From contig DATCHD010000035.1 in assembly GCA_036508555.1 (NCBI GenBank), forward strand, positions 62,001 through 126,000: a stretch of DNA of 64,000 nucleotides, read 5' to 3'. A model generated the notes under the pieces. That model was given only the letters and a program-made list of their open reading frames with translations. It was not told where the DNA came from and made no database searches. The position numbers were made by a program, and so were the translations under genes. How positions within the stretch are numbered: the stretch's first letter is position 1; every line of letters starts with the position of its first letter. Positions 8,440-17,690 of this stretch are shown in pieces. Origin of the DNA: CAINVV01 sp036508555 (GTDB taxonomy: Bacteria; Bacteroidota; Bacteroidia; Bacteroidales; Prolixibacteraceae).

Positions 8440-9795
8440 ATGTTAAAACACTGGATAAAAGGTTTTTTGTTGTCAGGAATTATCCTGGGATCTTTCTTTG
8501 TTGCCAATGCCCAGGACAAGGTTGTCGATCAGATAATAGCCATCGTGGGGAGCAATCCGATTCTGAAATCAGATATTGAGTCACAGGCTATTCAACTTCA
8601 GGCTCAGGGTCAGACTACCCAAGGCGATATGAAATGTGAGATCTTGGAGTCTCTGCTCGAGCAAAAGCTTTTGCTCGCTGAAGCAGAACTCGACACCAAT
8701 ATCGTGATAACGGACAATCAGATCAACCAGAACATGGACCGACGGATGAAATACTACGTTGAAAATATAGGCTCGGAAAAAGAGGTTGAGAAATATTTCA
8801 ACAAGTCTATCAATCAGCTGAAATCCGAGATGAGCGAGATGATCCGGGAACAGTTGAAGACAGAACAGATGCAGGAGAAAATCTCCAAGAATGTGAAAAC
8901 TACCCCTTCAGAGGTCCGCACCTATTTTAGGCAGCTGCCGAAAGAGAAGATCCCAATGGTCGGTTCACAAATGGAATATGCACAGATGCTGATCCTTCCA
9001 ATCATCACGGAGCAGGAAGACATGGATGTCAAAAGCAGATTGCGCGAGTTCAAACGTCGTGTGGAGGCTGGCGAAAATTTCGGAACGCTGGCGGTGATGT
9101 ATTCAGAAGATCCTGGTTCTGCAAAGAATGGCGGAGAGATGGATTATGTTGGCCGGGCCCAGCTGGATCCCGCTTTCGCGACCGAGGCTTTTAACCTGAG
9201 AGTAGGTGCAGTGTCAAAAGTCGTCAGGAGCGAGTTTGGATACCATATTATTCAACTGATCGACAAAAAAGGCGAGAAAATCAAGTGCCGTCACATCCTC
9301 ATCCGTCCGAAAATCGATCCGAAAGAGTTAGATAAAGCCAAAGGACGCATTGACAGCCTCGTTGATTTTATCCAAAAGAAAACGATGACCTGGGAACAAG
9401 CAGCTTATATGTATTCATCCGACAAAAACACCCGCAACAATGGGGGGCTGGTTACCTCACCCAAAAGCGGCTCCTCAAAATTCCTGATGGACGAGCTTGA
9501 TCCTGATGTAAGTAAAATAATTACAGGCTTGAAAGTCGGCGAAATCTCCCAACCTTTCCTCGGGATGGACGACAAACAGCGTCAAGTATATAAGATCATT
9601 AAACTGTTATCCAGATCCAATGCACATCCTGCGAATCTTCAGGAAGACTATCAGCATCTGAGCGAGGTGTACCTGGAAAAGAAGAAAGAAGATACTTACC
9701 GCACTTGGATTGCCAAACAGCAGGCCAAGACGTATATCCATATCGATGACCTTTATGGAAACTGCAATTTCAAATTAAAATCCTGGAAAAAATAG
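8440..9795 (+). CDS. surA: Periplasmic peptidyl-prolyl isomerase/chaperone, SurA type
   Basis: The 451-residue protein opens with a signal peptide (GFLLSGIILGSFFVANAQ, cleavage after NAQ). A SurA N-terminal domain follows (VVDQIIAIVGSNPILKSDIE). Two parvulin domains come next, at about 180-285 (FGTLAVMYSEDPGSAKNGGE, FGYHIIQLIDKKG) and 285-390 (KCRHILIRPKID, YMYSSDKNTRNNGG). This is the classic SurA layout. SurA escorts unfolded beta-barrel proteins to the Bam complex. It is flanked by the SurA-like lipoprotein and an OstA-like gene in one direction, forming an outer-membrane biogenesis group. Confidence 0.93.
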   Translation: MLKHWIKGFLLSGIILGSFFVANAQDKVVDQIIAIVGSNPILKSDIESQAIQLQAQGQTTQGDMKCEILESLLEQKLLLAEAELDTNIVITDNQINQNMDRRMKYYVENIGSEKEVEKYFNKSINQLKSEMSEMIREQLKTEQMQEKISKNVKTTPSEVRTYFRQLPKEKIPMVGSQMEYAQMLILPIITEQEDMDVKSRLREFKRRVEAGENFGTLAVMYSEDPGSAKNGGEMDYVGRAQLDPAFATEAFNLRVGAVSKVVRSEFGYHIIQLIDKKGEKIKCRHILIRPKIDPKELDKAKGRIDSLVDFIQKKTMTWEQAAYMYSSDKNTRNNGGLVTSPKSGSSKFLMDELDPDVSKIITGLKVGEISQPFLGMDDKQRQVYKIIKLLSRSNAHPANLQEDYQHLSEVYLEKKKEDTYRTWIAKQQAKTYIHIDDLYGNCNFKLKSWKK

Positions 9796-9820
9796 TTAGG
9801 GGTTAAATTTACGTTGCATA

Positions 9821-11626
9821 ATGAGAATCCCAAAAATAGGATATAGCCTATTCCTGTCTCTGTTTCTGATCGTTGCATTTCATGTAGTGTCGGTCTCTTT
9901 GCCTCAACCGGAAACCCGGAAGAAAAAGATTGAGATGCTCAACTCCGATCTATATACGCATGACGACATGATCAACCGGTTCGCTGACAGGCTGATCGGC
10001 AACGTCATCCTGAGTCATAACAAGATACTGATGTACTGCGACAGTGCCTATCTTTACAATGACAGCAACAAGGTGGATGCTTTTGGTCATGTCCATATTG
10101 TACAGGGAGACTCCCTCAATCTCTACGGGAACATGATAAAATACGAGGGTAACACTAAGATTGCGACCATCAATGGTAATGTTAAGCTGGTCAATAAATC
10201 CATTACTCTGACTACCGATCGGCTGGTCTTCGATATGAAAACCAATATCAGTAATTACGACAACTGGGGAAAAATCGTCGACACGGCCAATGTACTGGTG
10301 AGCAAGATCGGCCGCTACTATTCTAACGAGGATTTATGTCTCTTCAAGGACTCTGTGAAGGTTACGAACAAGGATTTTGTCCTGAAGGCGGATACCCTGA
10401 AATACCACACAAAGACGGAACGTGTTTTCCTGGTAGGTCCGACACACATCGTCGGAACGACAAAACAGGGAACGCTCTATTCCGAAAAGGGATGGTACGA
10501 CACCCGGAAAAATATTGCCGAACTCTATAAATCCTCCAGGATTATGGGCAAAGAACAGACGTTACAGGGTGATACAATCTTTTATTCCAAGAAGGAGGGC
10601 ACCGGAAAAGCCCGAAGCAGGGTTCTGTTATCTGACACCACCAATCACATCGCAATTTCAGGAAGAACGGGGATCTATAACGAAAAGACTAAAATCGCCT
10701 TTGTTACCGATTCAGCCATTTTTATGCAGTACTCGAAGAAAGACACCCTCTTTCTGCATGCGGATACTTTAAAATCAATACCGGATTTATCTAAACGAGA
10801 GGTCGTTAAGAATAAGGTGAGCCCTGCACTCGTCGCAAAGAAAACTGCCACCTCAAAAAATGATTCACTAATATCGGTCTCTGATACCGGGAAAATTCAG
10901 GCTAAGATACCTGCCCTGATCCACCGGGAGAATCCGCTTTATGCAGATTCACTGCAAACAGCACCGGATACCACGAAGGATAAAGGCGAAAATGACAACA
11001 AACTTTTTATGGCCTACCACCGGGTTCGATTTTACAAGAAGGACCTGTCCGGATTGTGCGATTCTCTTTCTTATCAGACCAAAGACTCCGTGATGCGACT
11101 CTATAAAGATCCGATTCTATGGTCGGATGTCCATCAGATGAGCGCCGAAAAAATTGAATACCGCCCCCACAAACCGGGTCCGGACATTGCCCGTCTGGAA
11201 AACAATGGATTTATTATTTCCAGGGAAGACTCTGTAAAATACAACCAGATAACTGGAAAAACGATGATTGGCAATATTATCAACAACGAACTGAAAAGTA
11301 TCGAGGTAAACGGAAATGCGGTCACGCTCTATTACATCAAGAATAAAAATGTCTATTCGGGGATGAACAAGCTCGAGAGTAGCAAAATTGACGTTTTTCT
11401 GTTAAAGGGTAAAATTGATGTTATTGATTTTTACCCAAAACCTGAAGGTAAAACGATACCAATCAAAGAATTAACGCCAGACGATGTATTACTGAAGGGA
11501 TTTGAATGGAGGGAAAGTGAAAAACCGAAGAATCGTTTTGATCTATATCCGCTGGAAGAAAAGCGCAAAAAAAATGCAGGTCTTGAGAAAAAGCCTGCAT
11601 CAAAAAGTAAATCTTCTACCCTTTAA
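9821..11626 (+). CDS. OstA/LptA-like LPS-transport protein
   Basis: The 601-residue protein has an N-terminal signal anchor (YSLFLSLFLIVAFHVVSVSL) and then the repetitive beta-strand pattern of OstA/LptA jelly-roll domains: SHNKILMYCDSAYLY, VDAFGHVHIVQGDSLNLYG, YEGNTKIATINGNVKLVNK. A second OstA-type stretch occurs near residues 390-520 (VRFYKKDLSGLCDSLSYQ). LptA proteins bridge lipopolysaccharide across the periplasm. The Bacteroidota versions are longer than E. coli LptA and often annotated OstA-like. It lies 25 bases after surA. Its stop overlaps that of the convergent DUF2795 gene by two bases. Confidence 0.8.
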   Translation: MRIPKIGYSLFLSLFLIVAFHVVSVSLPQPETRKKKIEMLNSDLYTHDDMINRFADRLIGNVILSHNKILMYCDSAYLYNDSNKVDAFGHVHIVQGDSLNLYGNMIKYEGNTKIATINGNVKLVNKSITLTTDRLVFDMKTNISNYDNWGKIVDTANVLVSKIGRYYSNEDLCLFKDSVKVTNKDFVLKADTLKYHTKTERVFLVGPTHIVGTTKQGTLYSEKGWYDTRKNIAELYKSSRIMGKEQTLQGDTIFYSKKEGTGKARSRVLLSDTTNHIAISGRTGIYNEKTKIAFVTDSAIFMQYSKKDTLFLHADTLKSIPDLSKREVVKNKVSPALVAKKTATSKNDSLISVSDTGKIQAKIPALIHRENPLYADSLQTAPDTTKDKGENDNKLFMAYHRVRFYKKDLSGLCDSLSYQTKDSVMRLYKDPILWSDVHQMSAEKIEYRPHKPGPDIARLENNGFIISREDSVKYNQITGKTMIGNIINNELKSIEVNGNAVTLYYIKNKNVYSGMNKLESSKIDVFLLKGKIDVIDFYPKPEGKTIPIKELTPDDVLLKGFEWRESEKPKNRFDLYPLEEKRKKNAGLEKKPASKSKSSTL

Positions 11627-11844
11627 TATTCATCTTCGTTAAAAAAGAAATCATCTTTGCTCGGATAATCGGGCCATATATCCTCAATTGATTCATAAAT
11701 TTCGCCCTCATCTTCCATCTCCTGCAGATTTTCGATTACTTCAAGTGGAGCGCCTGAACGGATAGCAAAATCAATCAATTCATCTTTCGTTGCCGGCCAG
11801 GGAGCATCTTCCAGTTTTGAGGCTAATTCCAATGTCCAATACAT
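11623..11844 (-). CDS. DUF2795 family small acidic protein
   Basis: The 73-residue protein begins MYWTLELASKLEDAPWPATK and contains DELIDFAIRSGAPLEVIENL, matching the Bacteroidota form of DUF2795. It is highly acidic at the C-terminus (KDDFFFNEDEY). There is no signal peptide or membrane segment. Function is unknown. Its stop codon overlaps the stop of the convergent OstA-like gene, so the two transcripts must overlap at their 3' ends unless termination is very precise. Confidence 0.8.
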   Translation of the reverse strand: MYWTLELASKLEDAPWPATKDELIDFAIRSGAPLEVIENLQEMEDEGEIYESIEDIWPDYPSKDDFFFNEDEY

Positions 11845-11925
11845 AATATTTAATTTAGATTAACGTTCAACAGTTTTGCGATGTTACTATTTTTTTATGA
11901 GAATAAAAACTGATTTAAACAAATT

Positions 11926-12471
11926 TTACGGTATCCATTGCACTTCATCAACTCCTTCATCCATAGCTATTTTACGTGATAACACAAACAGGTAATCTGA
12001 TAGCCTGTTGAGGTACTTCAATAAATCGGCAGGGATGCTGACTTCTTTTGACAGCTGACAAACTCTTCTCTCTGCTCTTCTGCATACCGTTCTGGCCAGG
12101 TGACAATAGGAGATCGTATTACTTCCACCCGGTAGCACAAAATGTTCCATTGGTGGCAGTTGATCCAAAATACGGTCCATTTCCTTCTCCAGCCTGGTGA
12201 TTTCATCCGGGCCGAATGGCAATCTTTCCGAGAGGTCCGCCTTGGAAAGATCAGTAGCCAGCCTGGCTCCAATAACAAACAAATTACTCTGTATAAAAAT
12301 CAGTAGTTCTTTGCTATGAGCATCAATTTCCTGTGAACGAATTAAACCTATCCAGCTATTCAGCTCATCTACTGTTCCATAAGATTCCAAATGAAGGTCA
12401 TATTTTTGTACCCGTGTTCCGCCAATCAATCCTGATGTTCCGTCATCACCGGTTTTGGTATATATTCTCAT
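11926..12471 (-). CDS. pduO: Cob(I)alamin adenosyltransferase, PduO type
   Basis: The predicted protein has 181 residues. It begins MRIYTKTGDDGTSGLIGG, the glycine-rich ATP-binding N-terminus of PduO-type enzymes, and holds LESYGTVDELNSWIG and the C-terminal RTVCRRAERRV and LNRLSDYLFVLSR motifs. It transfers adenosyl from ATP to cob(I)alamin, giving adenosylcobalamin. The methylmalonyl-CoA mutase encoded at 40-44 kb needs that cofactor, though the two are not in one operon. A second ATG two codons upstream (12477) is possible. Between it and the next upstream gene lies a long perfect inverted repeat. Confidence 0.93.
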   Translation of the reverse strand: MRIYTKTGDDGTSGLIGGTRVQKYDLHLESYGTVDELNSWIGLIRSQEIDAHSKELLIFIQSNLFVIGARLATDLSKADLSERLPFGPDEITRLEKEMDRILDQLPPMEHFVLPGGSNTISYCHLARTVCRRAERRVCQLSKEVSIPADLLKYLNRLSDYLFVLSRKIAMDEGVDEVQWIP

Positions 12472-12492
12472 ATTCATGTACTTCTTTTTAAT

Positions 12493-12556
12493 CCGGACCC
12501 TGAGCCTGTCGAAGGGCCTTGCGGCCGGGAGGCCCTTCGACAGGCTCAGGGTCCGG
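12493..12556. repeat. Perfect 27-bp inverted repeat, CCCTGAGCCTGTCGAAGGG family
   Basis: Two arms of 27 bases (12493-12519 and 12530-12556) are exact reverse complements around a 10-base loop. The arm core CCCTGAGCCTGTCGAAGGG recurs at 42238-42291 (two copies, one degenerate) and 55987-56005. The element lies between the LolD-like gene and pduO, both leftward. There is no clear T-run beside it, so it is better described as a dispersed palindrome than as a typical terminator. Confidence 0.85.
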
Positions 12557-12563
12557 GGACTAC

Positions 12564-13262
12564 CTAATAAATTGGATTAGGATTCACATAATCAAGTTCA
12601 ATGACACCGTCCTTTAATTTGATAATCCTGTAGGCATGTCTGGCAATATCTTCCTCGTGGGTAACCAGGATGATGGTGTTCCCTTTTGAATGTATATCGG
12701 CGAAGAGTTTCATAATTTCTTCAGATGTTTTGGAGTCGAGGTTCCCGGTAGGCTCATCGGCCAATAGGATAGAAGGTGTGTTGACAAGTGCCCTGGCCAC
12801 TGCAACACGCTGACGCTGTCCGCCGGAGAGCTCGTTAGGCTTGTGCTCCATCCTGTCCGCGAGACCAACGTTTGCCAGATGGGTTGTGGCTACCTCCTCC
12901 CTTTTATGCTTGCCGATGCCGGCATACACCAATGGAAGCATCACATTTTCAAGGGCTGAATATCTTGGTAAAAGATTGAATGTCTGAAATACAAAGCCTA
13001 TCTCGGTGTTGCGAATTTCTGCAAGCCGGTCGTCATCAAGCATGCTGACATCCTTCTGGTTCAGGTGATAATTTCCGGATGTGGGCGTGTCGAGGCAGCC
13101 AATAATGTTCATCAGGGTTGATTTTCCTGATCCGGAGGTGCCCATGATCGCGACGTACTCTCCTCTGTTAATATCAATTGATACTTTTCTGAGCGCTCTA
13201 ACAATCTGTGTTCCAACTTGGTAATTCTTTACAATATCCCTTAATTTGATAACATTTTCCAT
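12564..13262 (-). CDS. ABC transporter ATPase, LolD/MacB type
   Basis: The 232-residue ATPase has Walker A GTSGSGKST (about residue 40), the Q-loop region FVFQTFNLLPRYSALENV, signature LSGGQRQRVAVARAL, Walker B ILLADEPTGNLDS and the H-loop TIILVTHEED. The GNLDSKTSEEIM stretch after Walker B is typical of the LolD/MacB/FtsE group, which drive membrane proteins that handle lipoproteins or export. No permease is adjacent, so its partner is elsewhere and the substrate is open. The C-terminal tail (GVIELDYVNPNP) is short. Start at 13262. Confidence 0.9.
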   Translation of the reverse strand: MENVIKLRDIVKNYQVGTQIVRALRKVSIDINRGEYVAIMGTSGSGKSTLMNIIGCLDTPTSGNYHLNQKDVSMLDDDRLAEIRNTEIGFVFQTFNLLPRYSALENVMLPLVYAGIGKHKREEVATTHLANVGLADRMEHKPNELSGGQRQRVAVARALVNTPSILLADEPTGNLDSKTSEEIMKLFADIHSKGNTIILVTHEEDIARHAYRIIKLKDGVIELDYVNPNPIY

Positions 13263-13339
13263 CTGAAAAAATTTTGAATGACAAATTTACTGTATTTTTC
13301 CATATACCTTGAAAGATTTGAAGGCCAGATTGGATATTA

Positions 13340-14122
13340 TCAGAATCTTAGCACAAACTCCTCCTTTTGCAGTCCCGTTTTGCAGATAAAAATTCCAATT
13401 TCGAACAAATCCAGGGCTACCCGGACAGCTGGATTATTTTTATGGCTGGACCATACAGCCTCCATGGCAGGAGAAGTGTGGATACCCGCAAATATAACAA
13501 CACCTTGATAATTTGATTGTTTCAAAATATCTGAAAGAATTTTGTCGCAACTTCCCGGATCAAGCGGATTTTGTACAACAACGAAATCTGCGGCCATTGG
13601 CTTCCCAGTTTCGAAAATTTCGATGTTTTCAACTTCATAAACTTCAATCAGCCGTCGGCAAAAAGAGCGAAAATGATCATTATCGACCTGCGCCTTAACG
13701 ACCTTCCGGTTGTCAGCCAAGGCCAACGCCATCAGTGTGACTCCAAAAGTGGAACCATAAAAAGCAATTCCTTTAGGCCTGAAATCATTGACCAGTCTGA
13801 ATAATAACAGGTCATACTTTGAAGAGAATTTGTGAATCCGCAAAAATTCGCTGTGGCAGCATCCCGTCCATTCTTTCTGACTAAAAGAGTTGATATCCAG
13901 AATCTCCAGCATATTCTTAACATTGTCATCAGCAGCCTTCAAAAGTGGATAAGCCGAAAAATTACCTATATTCCCGATTACCTGCGTAATGAGTCGGAAC
14001 AAAAAGGGTGAATGAATCCCGTGCCCCTTGCTATGCCGGGCCTTAAAGAAGTAAGAGATTCGCTTTTTCAGGTAGTAGTTCATAAATTTTCGCTTCCCCG
14101 AAATTAGGTATTTTAGCCACAT
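13340..14122 (-). CDS. SAM methyltransferase-like protein, Bacteroidota GIHSPF family
   Basis: This protein of about 260 residues carries near its N-terminus the motif KGHGIHSPFLFRLIT, a hallmark of a Bacteroidota family usually annotated as class I methyltransferase. A Rossmann-like pattern follows (GIAFYGSTFGVTLMALALA, then VENIEIFETG), but the glycine-rich SAM loop is poorly conserved (YGSTFG), so catalytic activity is uncertain. I see no membrane segment. A downstream ATG (14083, MNYYLKKRISYF) is an equally plausible start. It is divergent from recG with about 70 bases between. Confidence 0.6.
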   Translation of the reverse strand: MWLKYLISGKRKFMNYYLKKRISYFFKARHSKGHGIHSPFLFRLITQVIGNIGNFSAYPLLKAADDNVKNMLEILDINSFSQKEWTGCCHSEFLRIHKFSSKYDLLLFRLVNDFRPKGIAFYGSTFGVTLMALALADNRKVVKAQVDNDHFRSFCRRLIEVYEVENIEIFETGKPMAADFVVVQNPLDPGSCDKILSDILKQSNYQGVVIFAGIHTSPAMEAVWSSHKNNPAVRVALDLFEIGIFICKTGLQKEEFVLRF

Positions 14123-14192
14123 CCCCTCTCACCTTAATCACTTTCTGATTAACTTTAGGCACTCGATGCTTTGGGCACCCGGTTCAATTGTT

Positions 14193-16298
14193 ATGACTGG
14201 AATCTTGGAACAAGACATAAAATTCCTTCCGGGGGTTGGCCCCAGGAAAGCTGCAATTCTCAGTCAGGAGTTGAAGATCACCACTGTGGCAGAGCTGATC
14301 TATTATTTTCCCTATAAACACATCGACCGAACCAAGTTTTATAAAATCCGGGAGATCAATGAGACCTTGCCATTCATACAGATTCAAGGAGTGATAAACA
14401 CGATTGAAACCGTAGGAATCGGCCGTGCGCAAAGAATGGTCGCCGATTTTTACGATGGTGAAAATCACCTGGAATTAGTTTGGTTCAGGGGAATCAAATT
14501 CATTAAAGGGACGCTCAAAACAAATATCCCCTATATCATTTTCGGCAAACCAACCGAGTTTAATGGCCAATGGAAACTCGTCCATCCAGAGATAGAGGAA
14601 GTTAAGGAGGAATCAGTTAGGAACGAAGGCTTTATCCAGCCTTTATACAATACAACCGAGAAAATGAAGAACAGTTTTCTCGTTTCGAAGTCCATCCTGA
14701 AACTGCAGCACACGGCACTGCAACTTTGTAAAAATAAGATTACCGAGACACTTCCCGATTGGCTGATCGATCAGCTAAAACTGATCCCCCTGGAAACGGC
14801 ACTGATCAATATTCATTTCCCCCTTGATCCGGCTACCCTGCGAAGGGCGGAATACCGGCTAAAATTCGAAGAGCTTTTTTATATTCAGCTCAAACTCCTG
14901 CACCTCAAACACGAACGGCAAAATAAGTTTAAAGGACAGATATTCAAGGAGGTAGGAGATCATTTTAACAATTTCTTCTACCATCATCTTCCCTTCGAAC
15001 TGACTGGTGCACAAAAACGGGTGGTCAAAGAAATCCGTAAGGATACCAGGTCTGGAAAGCAGATGAATCGGCTCTTGCAGGGCGATGTTGGAAGTGGTAA
15101 GACCATGGTGGCCCTGATGATTTCTCTGATTGCCATGGACAACGGGTTCCAGGCTTGTATGATGGCTCCTACCGAGATATTGGCCCAGCAGCATTACCAA
15201 TCTGTGATGAAACTAATTGGTGATCTGCCTGTTAACGTCCGTTTACTGACAGGCTCGACCAAAAAATCGGAGCGTACGGTCATCCACCAGCAACTGTTGG
15301 ACGGTTCGCTCAACCTGCTGATCGGTACGCATGCTTTGCTGGAAGATATTGTCGAATTTAAAAACCTTGGCATGGTGGTTATCGATGAACAACACCGTTT
15401 CGGCGTGATGCAGCGGGCCAGGATGTGGCGGAAGAATTTCATCCCACCCCATGTGCTGGTCATGACGGCCACACCGATTCCCCGAACCCTGGCCATGACC
15501 GTCTATGGTGACCTCGATGTCTCTGTCATCGATGAGCTGCCACCGGGAAGGAAGCCTATCCGGACCTACCACTATTACGACAGCCATAGGGCCGAACTGA
15601 ATCAGTTTATCCGCAAGGAGGTTTCTTTGGGCCATCAGGTTTACATCGTTTTCCCCTTGATCAAAGAATCTGAAAAACTGGATTTTAAGAACCTGGAAGA
15701 GGGCTTCGAACATTTGAGGGCAGCCTTCCCTCCTTCTGAATATTCGATCAGCATGGTTCATGGTAAGATGAAACCATCGGCAAAAGAGGAGGAAATGCGA
15801 CGTTTCAAGAATGGGGAGACGCAAATTCTGGTTGCCACTACCGTGATAGAAGTCGGCGTGGATGTCCCAAATGCTTCTGTCATGGTAATCGAGAGCGCCG
15901 AGCGATTCGGACTTTCCCAGCTGCACCAGCTCCGGGGCCGCGTGGGACGGGGTGCCGATCAATCTTTTTGTATCCTGATGAGCAGCGTTAAACTCAGCCA
16001 CGAAAGCAGGCAACGGCTCTCGACAATGGTTGCCACCAACGATGGTTTTGAAATCGCCGAGGCCGATATGCGCCTTCGCGGTCCGGGCGATTTGGAAGGA
16101 ACGCAGCAAAGCGGAATGGCCTTCGACCTGAGGATTTCGAACCTGGCTAAAGATGGTCAGGTGCTTCAATATGCCAGAGATAAGGCAGAAGAGATTTTGG
16201 ATTCCGATCCGCTGCTGCAAAAATCAGAAAACAACATCCTGGTAAGGCAATTGCATGCATTGCGCAAAAACCATCTCAACTGGGGAGCCATCAGTTAA
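14193..16298 (+). CDS. recG: ATP-dependent DNA helicase RecG
   Basis: The 701-residue protein has the N-terminal wedge/OB domain opening with FLPGVGPRKAAIL and containing LIYYFPYKHIDRT. The helicase core follows, with Walker A LLQGDVGSGKTMVA, the DEQH box VVIDEQHRFGV, TATPIPRTLAM, TTVIEVGVDVPNA and the RecG motif QLHQLRGRVGRG. RecG remodels stalled forks and Holliday junctions. The ATG at 14193 is chosen because translation from there begins as family members do (MTGILEQDIKFLPG); an ATG 9 codons upstream is possible. It is divergent from the methyltransferase-like gene. Confidence 0.97.
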   Translation: MTGILEQDIKFLPGVGPRKAAILSQELKITTVAELIYYFPYKHIDRTKFYKIREINETLPFIQIQGVINTIETVGIGRAQRMVADFYDGENHLELVWFRGIKFIKGTLKTNIPYIIFGKPTEFNGQWKLVHPEIEEVKEESVRNEGFIQPLYNTTEKMKNSFLVSKSILKLQHTALQLCKNKITETLPDWLIDQLKLIPLETALINIHFPLDPATLRRAEYRLKFEELFYIQLKLLHLKHERQNKFKGQIFKEVGDHFNNFFYHHLPFELTGAQKRVVKEIRKDTRSGKQMNRLLQGDVGSGKTMVALMISLIAMDNGFQACMMAPTEILAQQHYQSVMKLIGDLPVNVRLLTGSTKKSERTVIHQQLLDGSLNLLIGTHALLEDIVEFKNLGMVVIDEQHRFGVMQRARMWRKNFIPPHVLVMTATPIPRTLAMTVYGDLDVSVIDELPPGRKPIRTYHYYDSHRAELNQFIRKEVSLGHQVYIVFPLIKESEKLDFKNLEEGFEHLRAAFPPSEYSISMVHGKMKPSAKEEEMRRFKNGETQILVATTVIEVGVDVPNASVMVIESAERFGLSQLHQLRGRVGRGADQSFCILMSSVKLSHESRQRLSTMVATNDGFEIAEADMRLRGPGDLEGTQQSGMAFDLRISNLAKDGQVLQYARDKAEEILDSDPLLQKSENNILVRQLHALRKNHLNWGAIS

Positions 16299-16376
16299 AA
16301 CTATTTTTATTGCTTTTAAATTAGTTTTTAATACTCCGATTTCACAGTGTTCTCAGGCATTTATCGAAAAAGTGAT

Positions 16377-16384
16377 TACTTTTG
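16377..16384 (+). promoter_or_regulatory. Possible rseC–rnf promoter -7 box
   Basis: TACTTTTG matches TAnnTTTG and lies in the 130-base gap between recG and rseC, 44 bases before the rseC start. This would give the rnf operon its own promoter. No -33 TTTG is apparent at normal spacing. Confidence 0.3.
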
Positions 16385-16428
16385 ATCAAACAGAAGCGTT
16401 TACAAAACTGATTGCAGTGAATTCCAAT

Positions 16429-16854
16429 ATGATTAGTCATACGGGCACCATTAAATCCATTAACAATCAGTGTCTTATTGTTAAAATCATATCTGAAACC
16501 GCCTGTGCGTCCTGTCATGCCAAAGGGTCCTGCTCTTCTGCCGGGCAGTCCGAAAAAGAGATAGAAGTCAGGCAGACTGAAGGTGAATTCAATATCGGAG
16601 AACAGGTTTTAGTTCTAACTTCGGATGGACAGGGTTACAGGGCATTATTATATGCCTATTTGCTTCCGTTGATACTTCTCGTAACCTGCCTGATAGCTCT
16701 TCTTTCCATTACCAAAAATGAAGCAACCGCAGCTGTAGGCGCTATCATTTGCCTGGCCCCTTATTATTCGCTGCTCTGGCTTTTCAGACATAAGATCCAG
16801 GACTCCATCCATTTTACCGTGCAAAAACTATCAAAACTCACCTTGAATGAGTGA
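16429..16854 (+). CDS. rseC: RseC/SoxR-reducing family membrane protein
   Basis: This 141-residue protein begins MISHTGTIKSINNQCLIVKI. The RseC cysteine motif is CASCHAKGSC at about residues 25-35. Two transmembrane helices follow (ALLYAYLLPLILLVTCLIAL and ATAAVGAIICLAPYYSLLWL). In E. coli RseC works with the Rsx (Rnf) complex to reduce SoxR; in Bacteroidota it is regularly first in the rnf operon. A longer frame reaches back into recG, but the extra residues look non-coding and ATG 16429 gives the usual N-terminus. It overlaps rnfB by 8 bases, implying translational coupling. Confidence 0.88.
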   Translation: MISHTGTIKSINNQCLIVKIISETACASCHAKGSCSSAGQSEKEIEVRQTEGEFNIGEQVLVLTSDGQGYRALLYAYLLPLILLVTCLIALLSITKNEATAAVGAIICLAPYYSLLWLFRHKIQDSIHFTVQKLSKLTLNE

Positions 16855-17689
16855 AACGCTAATATATACAATCGTTGTAATCAGTGCCATCGGAGCCGTT
16901 TCGGCCGTTGTCCTTTATTGGGTATCCCAGAAATTTCAGGTATATACCGATCCGCGAATTGATGAAGCAGAGGCGTTGTTACCCGCTTCCAACTGCGGAA
17001 GCTGTGGATTTCCGGGTTGCAGGGCTTTTGCGGAGGCCTGTGTGGCAGCAGAAAACATGTCTAATCTCTCCTGTCCGGTAGGGGGTGCGGAAACTATGCA
17101 GGCAGTGGCGCGTCTGTTGGGACTCGAGGCGGGTCATTTCAAACCCCGGACTGCAGTGCTCAGGTGCAACGGAACCTGTGAGTACCGACCCAAAACCAGC
17201 AACTATCAGGGTGTAAAGACTTGTATTGCTGTTTCTTCGCTTTATCGGGGAGAGACTGATTGTCAATACGGTTGTCTGGGTTATGGCGACTGTGTGCCTG
17301 TTTGCCAATTTGATGCGATCCACCTAAATCCGGTCACCCATTTGCCTGAAGTTGACGATGTCAAATGCAATGGCTGCGGGGCCTGTGTGGATGCTTGTCC
17401 GAGACTGCTGATTGAACTACGCAGACAGATGCCCAAACACCGGAAGATCTTTGTGGCCTGCAGGAACCAGGACGAAGGACTGGTCGCATTGAAAGCATGC
17501 AGCGTAGCCTGTACCGGTTGCTCGAAATGTTTTGAAGTCTGCACATTTGGTGCTATTGAGATGCAAAAAAATCTGGCATATATTGACGCAGAGAAATGTA
17601 CTTTATGCCGCAAATGTGTTTCGGTTTGTGAGAGTAACTCCATTCTGGAAATGAATTTCCCGGCAAGAAAAATTAAGAATGAGGCTTGA
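16847..17689 (+). CDS. rnfB: Rnf complex subunit B (ferredoxin-type iron-sulfur protein)
   Basis: The 280-residue protein starts with one transmembrane helix (LIYTIVVISAIGAVSAVVLYW), then the four-cysteine Fe-S domain NCGSCGFPGCRAFAEAC (about 49-66), then ferredoxin-like clusters with CNGCGACVDACP, CTGCSKCFEVC and CTLCRKCVSVC, plus another cysteine group CQYGCLGYGDCVPVC. RnfB is the entry point that takes electrons from reduced ferredoxin. It overlaps rseC by 8 bases and rnfC follows after one base. The order B-C-D-G-E-A is the Bacteroidota arrangement. Confidence 0.95.
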   Translation: MSETLIYTIVVISAIGAVSAVVLYWVSQKFQVYTDPRIDEAEALLPASNCGSCGFPGCRAFAEACVAAENMSNLSCPVGGAETMQAVARLLGLEAGHFKPRTAVLRCNGTCEYRPKTSNYQGVKTCIAVSSLYRGETDCQYGCLGYGDCVPVCQFDAIHLNPVTHLPEVDDVKCNGCGACVDACPRLLIELRRQMPKHRKIFVACRNQDEGLVALKACSVACTGCSKCFEVCTFGAIEMQKNLAYIDAEKCTLCRKCVSVCESNSILEMNFPARKIKNEA

Positions 17690-17690
17690 A

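Noticed and set aside
12493..12556. Inverted repeat as a pduO/lolD terminator
   Set aside because: No T-run follows on either strand, and the core sequence recurs elsewhere, so a dispersed repeat explains it better.
15243..16220. Open frame of 325 codons antisense to recG
   Set aside because: It lies wholly opposite conserved RecG motifs, has no family-like pattern and is rich in His/Arg as expected for a codon shadow.
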